NCBI GenBank assembly: GCA_011523945.1
Contig: WTFU01000086.1
Location: forward strand, 1-41,412
Length of the DNA: 41,412 nt
Direction: 5' to 3'
Source: Mariniblastus sp.
GTDB taxonomy: Bacteria; Planctomycetota; Planctomycetia; Pirellulales; Pirellulaceae
Part shown: positions 17,107 through 25,373 of the stretch, in pieces
Position numbering within the stretch: the stretch's first letter is position 1
Layout of the letters: each line of letters begins with the position of its first letter
Program-made: the position numbers and the translations under genes
Notes under the pieces: model-generated
Database searches by the model: none
What the model saw: only the letters and a program-made list of their open reading frames with translations
Told to the model about the DNA's origin: nothing

Positions 17107-18027
17107 TCAAGCGGTTGTTTCACCCATTATATCATGCAGGTAAAAATGGTGCTTTCCCAACTTACCGCCATAATTTCCAGCACTAATGGAAACCACTCCC
17201 TCGCCTACCGCAGCCTCAATACCAGTCCGCGTGGCTTGGGCGACAGCCTTGCTCGATGTACCGTCCACGACAATTTCGTAAACACAATTTACGTTTTCGG
17301 GCAAATTAGATTCAACCCTGCCGCGCAAGGTCGGACAATAACGATCTGACGTCGACGCCCTGAGCGAAGGATATCGCGACCCCACTTTACTGCCACTTCG
17401 AACTACACCACCCGGGAAAGGCGTAATGACTTCTGCTAACTCAGCTATCGCGGCTACTGCTCTTTCGGCAGCATCAAGTGCAGTCCCTTGCTCCTGCGCA
17501 AGGATCAGCAGATTCCCGCCAGCAACTCCCTTTCGAACCGTCACGAGATCCTCTACCAAAAACTCTCCATCCATTACTGGGATTCGCCAGAAACGGCGAT
17601 CAGCAATTAATTTACTTTTTTGAAATCCATCACCAAAAAAACGCAGGTGCTTGCCTAGCGGTACCCGCTCAACCGACTCACCTTCCTCACCATTCGAATT
17701 CTCAGCTCCCGCATAGACAGCGGTCGTGGGACAAGTCATTAAACACTGCCCGGTTCGATTAACGACAGCATCCTGCACCGCTTTTGATGAGAAACCAAAA
17801 ATCAATATTTTCACACCCGGCCGACCGTCGGGTGTGTCGGATGGCTCCAACCACTGCTCTACACCCACCTCAGCATCGCAACCTATTACCGAACTTCCAT
17901 ATCCGCAAAACGAATGAACGGCCGCCTCAATCCACCTTCGGTTGCGTCCGGTGACGACAATTCGACAGTACCGCATGCCGAATGCTTCAGCAAACGTGTC
18001 TTCGATGACAGTCGATCCAATTTTCAA
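17107..18027 (-). CDS. fhcD: Formylmethanofuran:tetrahydromethanopterin formyltransferase
   Basis: FhcD (Ftr in archaea) moves the formyl group between methanofuran and tetrahydromethanopterin in the cytoplasm, part of the C1 pathway shared by methanogens, methylotrophs and planctomycetes. The 306-residue length is typical. The N-terminus STVIEDTFAEAFGMRYCRIV matches the archaeal pattern of ...VEIEDTFAEAF. Further family blocks are CPTTAVYAG, KLIADRRFWRIPVMDGEFLV, GGNLLILAQ, TPFPGGVVRSGSKVGS, and the C-terminal ISAGNYGGKLGKHHFYLHDI. The start appears to be TTG at 18027; there is no ATG in frame upstream that fits. None of the other fhc/mch/mtd genes is adjacent. In this setting the pathway is usually credited with formaldehyde oxidation or detoxification. 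Confidence 0.96.
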   Translation of the reverse strand: MKIGSTVIEDTFAEAFGMRYCRIVVTGRNRRWIEAAVHSFCGYGSSVIGCDAEVGVEQWLEPSDTPDGRPGVKILIFGFSSKAVQDAVVNRTGQCLMTCPTTAVYAGAENSNGEEGESVERVPLGKHLRFFGDGFQKSKLIADRRFWRIPVMDGEFLVEDLVTVRKGVAGGNLLILAQEQGTALDAAERAVAAIAELAEVITPFPGGVVRSGSKVGSRYPSLRASTSDRYCPTLRGRVESNLPENVNCVYEIVVDGTSSKAVAQATRTGIEAAVGEGVVSISAGNYGGKLGKHHFYLHDIMGETTA

Positions 18028-18095
18028 TTTACTCGCCCAATCTATTAAAAACCGCCGATCCCGCGGAAAACCATAAAAGTCCTGCGAAGCTACGA

Positions 18096-18101
18096 ATTAT
18101 A
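18096..18101 (-). promoter_or_regulatory. Consensus -10 box upstream of fhcD
   Basis: A perfect TATAAT on the minus strand lies about 70 nt upstream of the fhcD start, in the divergent gap with plsC. No -35 is recognisable at 16-18 nt, so this is only a candidate. Confidence 0.3.
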
Positions 18102-18219
18102 GTCTAAAATCAATCCCGCTGCTGTCGACTGCTCTTGCCCAGTTCAACAGGCTCTTAGCGTTACCACCCGTTTAAATCAGCTTGCCATTATTCCCGCATC
18201 AAGACTCGACTCGGCTCCA

Positions 18220-18942
18220 ATGTCCACGAAGAAAAAACGACGCCGTCCATTAGCTGTAGATTTAGGACAAACATTTATTCGCTGGTTTTTCCGTTTCTTT
18301 TTGTTCCTCGTTTATCGCATTCGCGTTCACAAAGTAAAGCACTACCCAGACGACCAGGGAATGTTGATCTGCTCCAACCACCAAAGCTACCTCGACCCTT
18401 TAATCATTGGGATTGCTTGTCCTCACGCTGTTAATTACTTGGGTCGCAAGAGCTTATTTCGCTCCCCCGTTCTCGCTTGGTTTCTGCGATTCAACGACAC
18501 CATTCCTATTGACCGTGAGGCGACTGGAATTGGTGGAATGAAAGAGACGCTAAGGCGACTCAAAAAAGGAGAGTCGGTTGTCATTTTCCCAGAAGGCACC
18601 CGAACTACCGACGGGGAAGTCCAGCCACTCATGCTCGGATTTTGTGCGGTTGCCAGACGCTCGAAAGCGACACTCATGCCGCTTGCCTTTGATGGAGCTT
18701 TCCAATCGTATCCTCGCAATTCAAAGATCCCTATTCCTGGACGAATCCACCTCGTAATGGGTGAACCAATCCGGTTCGAGCAGTATAAGGATTTGAAAGA
18801 CGAAGAAATTGCAGAGCTATTGAAGCATCAAATTGAAGGCTGCCTCTCCCAAGCCCAAAGATACTGGCGCCGGTCCATGGGATTCAAATCGTCAAAATTG
18901 CTTTTCACTGATCGAGCAAGCGCGACGGAGACAACTTTTTAA
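18220..18942 (+). CDS. plsC: 1-acyl-sn-glycerol-3-phosphate acyltransferase
   Basis: The protein (240 residues) belongs to the PlsC/AGPAT family, which acylates lysophosphatidic acid to phosphatidic acid at the inner membrane during phospholipid synthesis. Acyltransferase motif I is NHQSYLD (His54, Asp59). Motif II is around GRKSLF and motif III is FPEGTRTTDG (123-132). A basic N-terminus and a hydrophobic helix (about residues 20-33) suggest membrane association. The ATG at 18220 starts MSTKKKRRR. It is divergent from fhcD and convergent with the FKBP-containing gene, with a terminator in between. The exact acyl acceptor could differ in this broad family. Confidence 0.93.
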   Translation: MSTKKKRRRPLAVDLGQTFIRWFFRFFLFLVYRIRVHKVKHYPDDQGMLICSNHQSYLDPLIIGIACPHAVNYLGRKSLFRSPVLAWFLRFNDTIPIDREATGIGGMKETLRRLKKGESVVIFPEGTRTTDGEVQPLMLGFCAVARRSKATLMPLAFDGAFQSYPRNSKIPIPGRIHLVMGEPIRFEQYKDLKDEEIAELLKHQIEGCLSQAQRYWRRSMGFKSSKLLFTDRASATETTF

Positions 18943-19002
18943 TCATCCGAATGCGAAACACCTGCCCAGCACAAACTCACCACCTAATTCCGTTTCAGGA
19001 AC

Positions 19003-19034
19003 AAAAAACTGCTCCATTGCTCAATGAAGCAGTT
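19003..19034 (-). terminator. Terminator between convergent plsC and the FKBP protein gene
   Basis: aactgct (19007-19013) pairs with agcagtt (19028-19034), with an inner cattg/caatg stem separated by one mismatch. On the minus strand it is followed by a six-U run, consistent with termination of the gene ending at 19101. On the plus strand the following sequence is only moderately T-rich, so bidirectional use is possible but weaker. Confidence 0.75.
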
Positions 19035-19100
19035 AGATGAGTTTTGAGTTGTTACCAACCGACCCGAAACGAATAAACAAACTCGAACGGTCTCACTTGG

Positions 19101-21062
19101 TTAGGAAACGATCTCCAACAATTCGACATCGAATACCAAGACGGAATTCGGGGGAATCGAACCATTTCCGGATGAACCATAGGCTAGCGTTGACGGAATG
19201 ATTAATTTCCCAGAACCACCTGTCTTATAAAAAGGAATTCCTAGCTGCCAACCACGAATTACGTTGGCAAGCGGGAATGTCGCACCGTCATCAGAACTTA
19301 CATCGAACGAGTCCCCGTCAACTAACTGGTTTTGAGCGTTCAACTCAATAAATTTACCATCGTACTTTACACGTACGGTTGAGTTAATGGTCGGGTTCTG
19401 ACCAGCGCCGGGTTCATCAATTACCACAAACAACCCTTCGGCCGCAGGGGTTGCATCAAGTGAATTATCAGCGATGTATTTGTTTATAATTGCGGCATCA
19501 ATCAAAGCCTGGTCCGTCTCAATGCTAACAACTACCGAAGCCGAAGCCGTGTTACGACCGGCGGGTAAGCTCGAATCAGAAATCGCTACCGTTACGGTAC
19601 GATCCGACGCTGTCACGTCACCAGCCGCGTTAAAGTAGTGCAAAGTTCTAATGACCTGCTGGTATTCGGCGGCCGTCGCGGCGCCCGAGAGCGTTAACTG
19701 ATTACTAGCGGAATCGTAATTGGTAATCGTAATCAGAGGCTGCCCCTGGCCATCGGTTGGCACAGAACTAGCCACGACGCTGAGCAATTCATTACTCCCG
19801 TCCACCGCACCATTGAGCGTGATAACCGCAGACGTCAAATCACCATCTCCGGAATGGTTGATGACGACATTAGGTGAAATCTCCTGTGATCCCACGCCAG
19901 GCAAATAAGTCGCAGTTCCATCATTGCCCGAAGTCGAACCATCAAAATCAAGAGAAAGTGCCTGATCCCCTAAAACGAACATTTGAACATCATCAATCAG
20001 CGGCCCCGAGCCATCACCGGTCGATTCACCCGGCTCTAAGAAGGTCAATCGTGTCGTATCCGAATCAGCAGTAACCATCAATGCATAGGTTTCCCAGGTA
20101 TCTGTGCCGAAGATGGTAGTTGCCCATTCGCCATTCCAACGCACACGCAATTCATCTGAACTGACCGACTGATCGCCGTCAGTCTTCATTGAAAAAGTAA
20201 CGTAATAAGATGCGCCCGCATCCGTGGCTAAATCATGATAGGCAATGTCGCGATGAGTCTCGGTCGTATCCAGATTCAGATACTGATTCCCTTCGGCAGC
20301 ATTACCTTCAAAAACCTTCAACCATCGGTCCGGATTCGTTGCCGCGACTGCTCCCCAGCTATCAACTTGATCGGGCTTATAAAACACACTGCCTGTATCA
20401 TCCGTTGTCTCAAAACCTCCGTTAGACACACCAACGGAATTTGCGGCCACGACACGAATATTATCTAGCAGGGCGCCACGACCGTCGCCGCCGAGAAATC
20501 CGTCTTCCTGAATTTCGCAAAACAACAACACCGTTGTGTCTAGATCACCGGCCGTCACAACAATCGCCCCGGTGTTCCAGGAATCGCCACCGGTGTAGGT
20601 GCCCACCCGGTTTCCATCCCACCAAATTTCAAAATCATTGGTTCTCGGTGACGCCGCCGGATCAGCAGTAGGATGAGCTCGAAAATCGAATGTCACTAAA
20701 TATTCCGCACCCGCGTCGGTATCCACACGCTGGAATACACGATCGAATTGTGCTGAGGTCGAGTCCAGATCGAGCACGTTGCGGTACCCGTCAACATTGT
20801 AGTCAAAAATGTTGATTTGCTGACCGGTTTCAGCATCAAACGCTTCCCAACTCGCAACTTCGGTCTCGTCAAAAAAACGATCACTTCCTTCGACTACATC
20901 TTCAAAGTCACCGTTAACGACAAGATTGGTCGACGCAGGCAACTCTCCGGCAACCTGGTGCGGAGCCATGAAATCACCAGCGAGCAGCCGCCTTGGTTCA
21001 AGGGTCTGAAAGTCAAGACGATTGCGGCGCCTACGTTGATTGTTTCGTGCACGTCGTTTCAT
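19101..21062 (-). CDS. LEPRRLLA secreted protein with C-terminal FKBP domain
   Basis: The 653-residue protein starts with a basic run (KRRARNNQRRRRNRLDF) and LEPRRLLAGD at residues 21-30, the N-terminal motif of many very large planctomycete exported proteins. Two jelly-roll-like, carbohydrate-binding-type domains follow (about 43-210, VNGDFEDV to DNIRVV; about 212-365, NGGFETTDD to IDDVQMF). Then comes a cadherin-like segment (about 385-515). The last ~105 residues form an FKBP-type peptidyl-prolyl isomerase: VRVKYDGKFIE, VIRGWQLGIPFYKTGGSGKL, IIPSTLAYGSSG and IPPNSVLVFDVELLEI. The isomerase would catalyse proline cis-trans isomerisation outside the cytoplasm. Such a display of FKBP on an adhesin-like protein is unusual. 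The Arg-rich leader may direct an unconventional export route. Confidence 0.9.
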   Translation of the reverse strand: MKRRARNNQRRRRNRLDFQTLEPRRLLAGDFMAPHQVAGELPASTNLVVNGDFEDVVEGSDRFFDETEVASWEAFDAETGQQINIFDYNVDGYRNVLDLDSTSAQFDRVFQRVDTDAGAEYLVTFDFRAHPTADPAASPRTNDFEIWWDGNRVGTYTGGDSWNTGAIVVTAGDLDTTVLLFCEIQEDGFLGGDGRGALLDNIRVVAANSVGVSNGGFETTDDTGSVFYKPDQVDSWGAVAATNPDRWLKVFEGNAAEGNQYLNLDTTETHRDIAYHDLATDAGASYYVTFSMKTDGDQSVSSDELRVRWNGEWATTIFGTDTWETYALMVTADSDTTRLTFLEPGESTGDGSGPLIDDVQMFVLGDQALSLDFDGSTSGNDGTATYLPGVGSQEISPNVVINHSGDGDLTSAVITLNGAVDGSNELLSVVASSVPTDGQGQPLITITNYDSASNQLTLSGAATAAEYQQVIRTLHYFNAAGDVTASDRTVTVAISDSSLPAGRNTASASVVVSIETDQALIDAAIINKYIADNSLDATPAAEGLFVVIDEPGAGQNPTINSTVRVKYDGKFIELNAQNQLVDGDSFDVSSDDGATFPLANVIRGWQLGIPFYKTGGSGKLIIPSTLAYGSSGNGSIPPNSVLVFDVELLEIVS

Positions 21063-21319
21063 CGTAAAACCTGTGTTCTAATTCTATTTCGTGGATTTAA
21101 ATTACTATTCCAAATCGACTGGCAACGGCAAGGCGAACTTTCCCATGGGGCCAACCTTGCTGATCGCTTCCGGTGAACCGCACTCTCAATTTTAGTTATA
21201 AGTCCTTGCAGACCTTAACTTTTTTGACTTCTGACCACGCATTACGTTCCGATTGTCCATAAAGTTTACTAGTTATTTCCTAAATTTAGTCGGAACCCCC
21301 TCAAATCAACCACCCTAAT

Positions 21320-21331
21320 CCCGTATACGGG
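21320..21331. repeat. 12-bp perfect palindrome
   Basis: cccgtatacggg is a perfect palindrome in the middle of the divergent intergenic region, about 240 nt from either flanking gene. It could be a regulator binding site. Confidence 0.4.
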
Positions 21332-21479
21332 CCAACTTTCAAGCAATATTGACGATATTTAACGATTGCTCAACCAATTCTGGATGTTGCGTCAACTCAA
21401 CAAATGTCGATTCGTTTAAATACAAGCCGCCACAGGCTTCGATTCGATCCACCAGACGCTTATAATTTTTGGAAATAAG

Positions 21480-21505
21480 ACGGGTAATTCAATAATATTA
21501 ACCCG
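21480..21505. repeat. Imperfect inverted repeat upstream of the DUF1549 gene
   Basis: cgggtaat and attaacccg form an inverted repeat with a one-base bulge around an A/T-rich centre, about 70-90 nt upstream of the DUF1549 start. It is a possible operator. Confidence 0.3.
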
Positions 21506-21572
21506 CTCGGTATCTCAAGAAGGGGTAAGATTTGGCAATTAGTGCCGGTTCATAGAAATCAGGATATTTTAG

Positions 21573-23675
21573 ATGCAACTACCAATATTAAGACCAGTCC
21601 TTTTCGCCGCTTTAATAACCTTGTTCGCTTTCCCGGTCGTGGCAAACGAGAACACCCCTCCTCGCCGCTCGGTTAACTCTGTTTCAAGGACAACAATCCT
21701 TGAAATCAGCGATCAAATCGACTCGATCGTTGCCGCTCAACTTTCATCGAGAAACGAAAAACTGAACCCCCTTTCCTCCGACGAAATCTTTTTGCGTCGA
21801 GCCTACCTCGATATTATTGGTCGCATCCCAAGCATCGATGAGACCACTCGTTTTTTGAAATCGAAGAGCAAAGACAAGCGGGCTGACTTGATCGATGATC
21901 TTCTTGATTCCTATGGTCATGTAAGTCATCAATTTAATTTCTATGCCGACCTACTAAGGATCAAATCACGGTTACCGGGAAACCTCGACGGGATCTCTTA
22001 TATTGATTTTGTGAAAGACTCGATTGAAGAAAATAAACCGTACGATCAATTTGTGCGGGAACTTATCGCTTCCCAAGGTCCAAATCTAAAACGAGGAAAC
22101 GGAGCAGTTGGGTATTACCTTCGTGATCGCAACATGCCCGAGGACAACATGTCCAACACGATCCGAATCTTCCTCGGCACCCGACTTGAGTGCGCCCAGT
22201 GCCATGACCACCCCTTCGACAAATGGACACAACGCCAGTATTTCGAAATGGTAGCTTTCACCGGAGGGCTTCAGTATCGGGCCAAGGAAACCGCCGCCAA
22301 AGCGAGTCAAATTCGAAAAGCCTTTCGCTCAAAGGACGTTCCTGCCAACCAGAAACCCGTCTTCAATCGAATTGGGCAAACGCTCAGCTACGGAGTTGAA
22401 GGCTCTGGAACAGGTCTAGCTCGCCTACCGGAAAACTTTCTCGGTGAAGATGGTTACGATGGAGAGATCGTTGTTGGAAAAACGATGTTCGAGAGAAAGA
22501 CATTGGTCGAGGCTAAGATTCCCAAGAATACGAGTGCTGCAAAATCTCGAAACAATGCCCAGCAAGCGCAAATTCGCGGGGCAGTTCCAATTAACTCCCG
22601 CATCGCCTACAGCAAATGGCTCACCGATGCCGACAACCCAAGATTTGCAAAAGTAATTGCGAACCGGCTTTGGAAAACCGCGTTTGGCGTTGCTCTCATC
22701 GAGCCCGTGGACATTATTGAAGATGGAACGGTCGCTTCTAATCCGGAATTGATGAATTATCTCACCGAGACGATGATCGACCTGAAATTCGACACAAAAC
22801 AATTTCTCAGGGCGATCTACAATTCGAAAACGTATCAGGCGGAGGCCTATAGCAAAGACATCATCGAGGTTTCAAAATTCAACTTCAATGGCCCGATTGT
22901 TCGACGACTCTCGGCAGAGCAAATTTGGGATTCGCTCCTGACTTTAACGCTTTCAGATATTGACCAAAGATACTATCCAACCACTCGCAACTACGCTTCA
23001 TCCGGAATTCGGGACTCGTACGAATTGTTCGAACGGCTTTCCGAAATGAACACTGATGAAATTTTCAAATTTGTTGCCGATTCGGTAGACCGCTCGAAAA
23101 ACAAGAAACGGACTAGCTACAAAGACAGTCCGGAGTATAAAAAAATGGCGGCAGAGCGTGCCAAGATCAGTAGAGAGATCCAAATGGCAAAAAAACGCAG
23201 AAACGTAGAACTGGAACGGAAACTACGAATCGAACAAGCCAAAGTCCTTGCCGATTTTAAGAATCGGACGAGCACCTCACTGAAGAGATCTTCCGAGCTG
23301 ACCTCTCCAGCGCCCGCAGGACACTTCCTGCGTGAGTTCGGCCAGTCGGATCGAGAACAAATTCAAAACTCCAACACGGATCCCGCCGTCACTCAGGTGC
23401 TTGCAATGATGAACGGCTATGTCGAAGAAAAAATCGCGACGGATTCAAGTAGCGTTTTGATGCAAACAGCACTCAAAGCAAAATCGGGAAAAGAATGCAC
23501 CGAGTCAATATTCCTTTCCATGCTCAATCGCAAACCAACTCGTAAGGAATCGCGGGAATGGGAAAAAGATTTTGACGACGCGGCCAGGCGGAAAGACCAG
23601 GCCAAAATCAAAGAGATTTACACGGATCTGATCTGGACCCTTGCCAACTCCAACGAGTTTATTTTCATCAAGTAA
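21573..23675 (+). CDS. DUF1549/DUF1553 domain protein
   Basis: The protein (700 residues) has a signal peptide (about 1-24) and the two-domain layout typical of planctomycetes. DUF1549 (PSCyt2) covers about 45-240, with FLRRAYLDIIGRIPSIDET, QFVRELIASQGP and LGTRLECAQCHDHPFDKW. DUF1553 (PSD1) occupies the C-terminal half, with SRIAYSKWLTDADNPRFAKV, NRLWKTAFGVALIEPVDI and FNFNGPIVRRLSAEQIWDS. The CAQCH motif could bind a haem. The N-terminal cytochrome-like PSCyt1 domain found in longer relatives is absent. A charged coiled-coil stretch lies at about 515-565. These proteins pair with DUF1501 proteins; the enzyme function is unresolved, with roles in polysaccharide degradation proposed from context. 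It is followed by its DUF1501 partner after 77 nt. Confidence 0.95.
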   Translation: MQLPILRPVLFAALITLFAFPVVANENTPPRRSVNSVSRTTILEISDQIDSIVAAQLSSRNEKLNPLSSDEIFLRRAYLDIIGRIPSIDETTRFLKSKSKDKRADLIDDLLDSYGHVSHQFNFYADLLRIKSRLPGNLDGISYIDFVKDSIEENKPYDQFVRELIASQGPNLKRGNGAVGYYLRDRNMPEDNMSNTIRIFLGTRLECAQCHDHPFDKWTQRQYFEMVAFTGGLQYRAKETAAKASQIRKAFRSKDVPANQKPVFNRIGQTLSYGVEGSGTGLARLPENFLGEDGYDGEIVVGKTMFERKTLVEAKIPKNTSAAKSRNNAQQAQIRGAVPINSRIAYSKWLTDADNPRFAKVIANRLWKTAFGVALIEPVDIIEDGTVASNPELMNYLTETMIDLKFDTKQFLRAIYNSKTYQAEAYSKDIIEVSKFNFNGPIVRRLSAEQIWDSLLTLTLSDIDQRYYPTTRNYASSGIRDSYELFERLSEMNTDEIFKFVADSVDRSKNKKRTSYKDSPEYKKMAAERAKISREIQMAKKRRNVELERKLRIEQAKVLADFKNRTSTSLKRSSELTSPAPAGHFLREFGQSDREQIQNSNTDPAVTQVLAMMNGYVEEKIATDSSSVLMQTALKAKSGKECTESIFLSMLNRKPTRKESREWEKDFDDAARRKDQAKIKEIYTDLIWTLANSNEFIFIK

Positions 23676-23752
23676 GACCACCTTAGTATTCAATAAAATT
23701 CTTAAATTGCATTACTTGCAATTTAATAAAACATAAATGAGGCCAAGCAAAA

Positions 23753-25045
23753 ATGAATTTGAAAGATCCTTTCACACGACGTGCCTTTGTTAGCGGTGCT
23801 GCCAAATCGTTTTTAGGTGTTGGAGCTTTTCCGATGCTCGCCGGAATGGGCAGTCCAGCGCTCGCTTCAGGAAAACCGGTTAACCGGGTCGGCAAAGCAA
23901 AAGCAGTTATTTATCTGTATATGAATGGTGGCATGAGCCACCTCGACACGTTTGACACGAAACCCGGGGCGGAAACCCAAGGTCCGGTCGAATCGATTAA
24001 GACCAGTGCAGACGGCGTACAATTAAGCGAGTTTTTCCCCTTGCTCTCCAAGCAAATGCACAACGTTGCTGTCATCAACTCGATGAACTCAACGCAAGGT
24101 GCTCATGCCCAAGGGAATTATTTCATGCATACAAGCTATGCACTACGAGGCACGGTCAAGCACCCCGACATGGGCGCATGGGCGGCAAAGCATTTGGGGA
24201 AAATCAACCCCGGGCTTCCCGCTAATGTCAAAGTTGGAGGCGCAAGCAACGGACTGGGTGGAGGGTTCCTCGAATCTGAGTTTGCGGCACTTCCCATTGG
24301 GAATCCGGAAGCTGGTCTGCAACATAGTCGCCTTCTCGACGGAGTAACTAACAGTCGCTTTGGTCGCCGGCTTCGGAAGCTCAAGGCCATGAACAGCGAG
24401 TTTGCCTCAAATTACGACACCAAAGAAGCTCGGGCTTACGCATCGATGTACGACGAAGCCGTCACATTAATGAAGAGTAAGGATCTGGAATCTTTTGACC
24501 TAAAAAAGGAAACCGATGCAGTTCGTGACCGATACGGCCGCGACCCGTTCGGCCAGGGCTGCCTACTTGCGAGAAGACTGGTTGAAAATGGAGTGCGGTT
24601 TGTAGAAGTGAACAATGGCGGCTGGGACACTCACGGTGATAACTTCGGAAGAGTCGCAGAAAAAGGAGCGGTTCTTGACACAGCACTTGCTTCCCTCTTG
24701 GCCGATCTTGAATCAAGCGGTTTGCTCGACTCAACACTTGTTGTTTTGGCAACCGAATTTGGACGAACCCCAAAAATCTTTCAGGAACGCGATAACGGAC
24801 GTAACCATTATCCACAGGCATTCAGCTGCCTACTTGCTGGAGGTGGCATCAAAGGCGGGATAAAATATGGCAAGACCGACGAAGAGGGCAGGGAGGTTGT
24901 AGACAACCTGGTGACGGTCCCTGACTTCAATGCCACGATTGCAACCGCGTTGGGAATTCCGTTAGACAAGAAAACGATGTCGCCTTCCATGCGACCGTTC
25001 ACTGTCGCTGACAAGGGCGAACCGGTCATGGGACTATTCTCTTAA
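23753..25045 (+). CDS. DUF1501 (sulfatase-like fold) protein with Tat signal
   Basis: The protein has 430 residues. The N-terminus has a twin-arginine signal, TRRAFVSGAAKSFLGVGAFP (Arg9-Arg10), suggesting folded export by Tat. The core shows YMNGGMSHLDTFDTKPG, NSMNSTQGAHAQGNYFMHT, HPDMGAWAAKHLG, NNGGWDTHGDNF and TEFGRTPKIF...NGRNHYPQAF. These are hallmarks of DUF1501, a clan related to alkaline-phosphatase/sulfatase enzymes with metal-binding Asp and His residues. Substrates are unknown. It is the second gene of a two-gene operon with the DUF1549/1553 gene and is closed by a strong terminator. An upstream GAGG lies about 12 nt before the ATG. Confidence 0.95.
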   Translation: MNLKDPFTRRAFVSGAAKSFLGVGAFPMLAGMGSPALASGKPVNRVGKAKAVIYLYMNGGMSHLDTFDTKPGAETQGPVESIKTSADGVQLSEFFPLLSKQMHNVAVINSMNSTQGAHAQGNYFMHTSYALRGTVKHPDMGAWAAKHLGKINPGLPANVKVGGASNGLGGGFLESEFAALPIGNPEAGLQHSRLLDGVTNSRFGRRLRKLKAMNSEFASNYDTKEARAYASMYDEAVTLMKSKDLESFDLKKETDAVRDRYGRDPFGQGCLLARRLVENGVRFVEVNNGGWDTHGDNFGRVAEKGAVLDTALASLLADLESSGLLDSTLVVLATEFGRTPKIFQERDNGRNHYPQAFSCLLAGGGIKGGIKYGKTDEEGREVVDNLVTVPDFNATIATALGIPLDKKTMSPSMRPFTVADKGEPVMGLFS

Positions 25046-25373
25046 ATCGTTTCACATCCAACAAACAAAATCTGAACCCCTTGAATCAACCATCGATTCA
25101 AGGGTTTTTTTTTAATCCGATTCTCTCCCGTCTTTCGCAGGTGCCCGAGTTAGATTCAGAATTTCCCTAAACAAAGCCATTCAATCAGGACCCAAACTCT
25201 CCGTGATCAACCGAAGTCCGTTATACTGTTCTTAATGCGATTGTCTGCGATTACGGCAATGGTATCGAATTGGCTTAGCTCGCTTGGTTAATCAGTTATA
25301 AGCACCTACTATGCAAGTACCTTCTAAGCCTCTACTTAAACTCCCACATCATTCATCTGTTTATCAAATCTCA
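25046..25373. other. Intergenic region with terminator and possible promoter
   Basis: It holds the DUF1501 terminator (25078-25113). A consensus-like -10 TATACT lies at 25222-25227 without a clear -35; it may drive the large cytochrome c gene. An in-frame ATG at 25311 falls in this stretch but precedes a sequence without signal-peptide character. Nothing else is seen. Confidence 0.5.
25078..25113 (+). terminator. Intrinsic terminator of the DUF1549-DUF1501 operon
   Basis: A perfect 10-bp stem (cccttgaatc at 25078-25087, gattcaaggg at 25095-25104) has a 7-nt loop and is followed by nine T (25105-25113). It starts 33 nt beyond the DUF1501 stop. Confidence 0.92.

Larger units (their letters stand above)
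21063..21572. other. Divergent intergenic region of about 510 bases
   Basis: No gene, RNA or repeat family is recognised between the LEPRRLLA/FKBP gene (minus) and the DUF1549 gene (plus). It contains a 12-bp perfect palindrome (21320-21331) and an imperfect inverted repeat at 21480-21505. Promoters for both divergent genes are expected here. The size is large for this gene-dense window. Confidence 0.6.
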
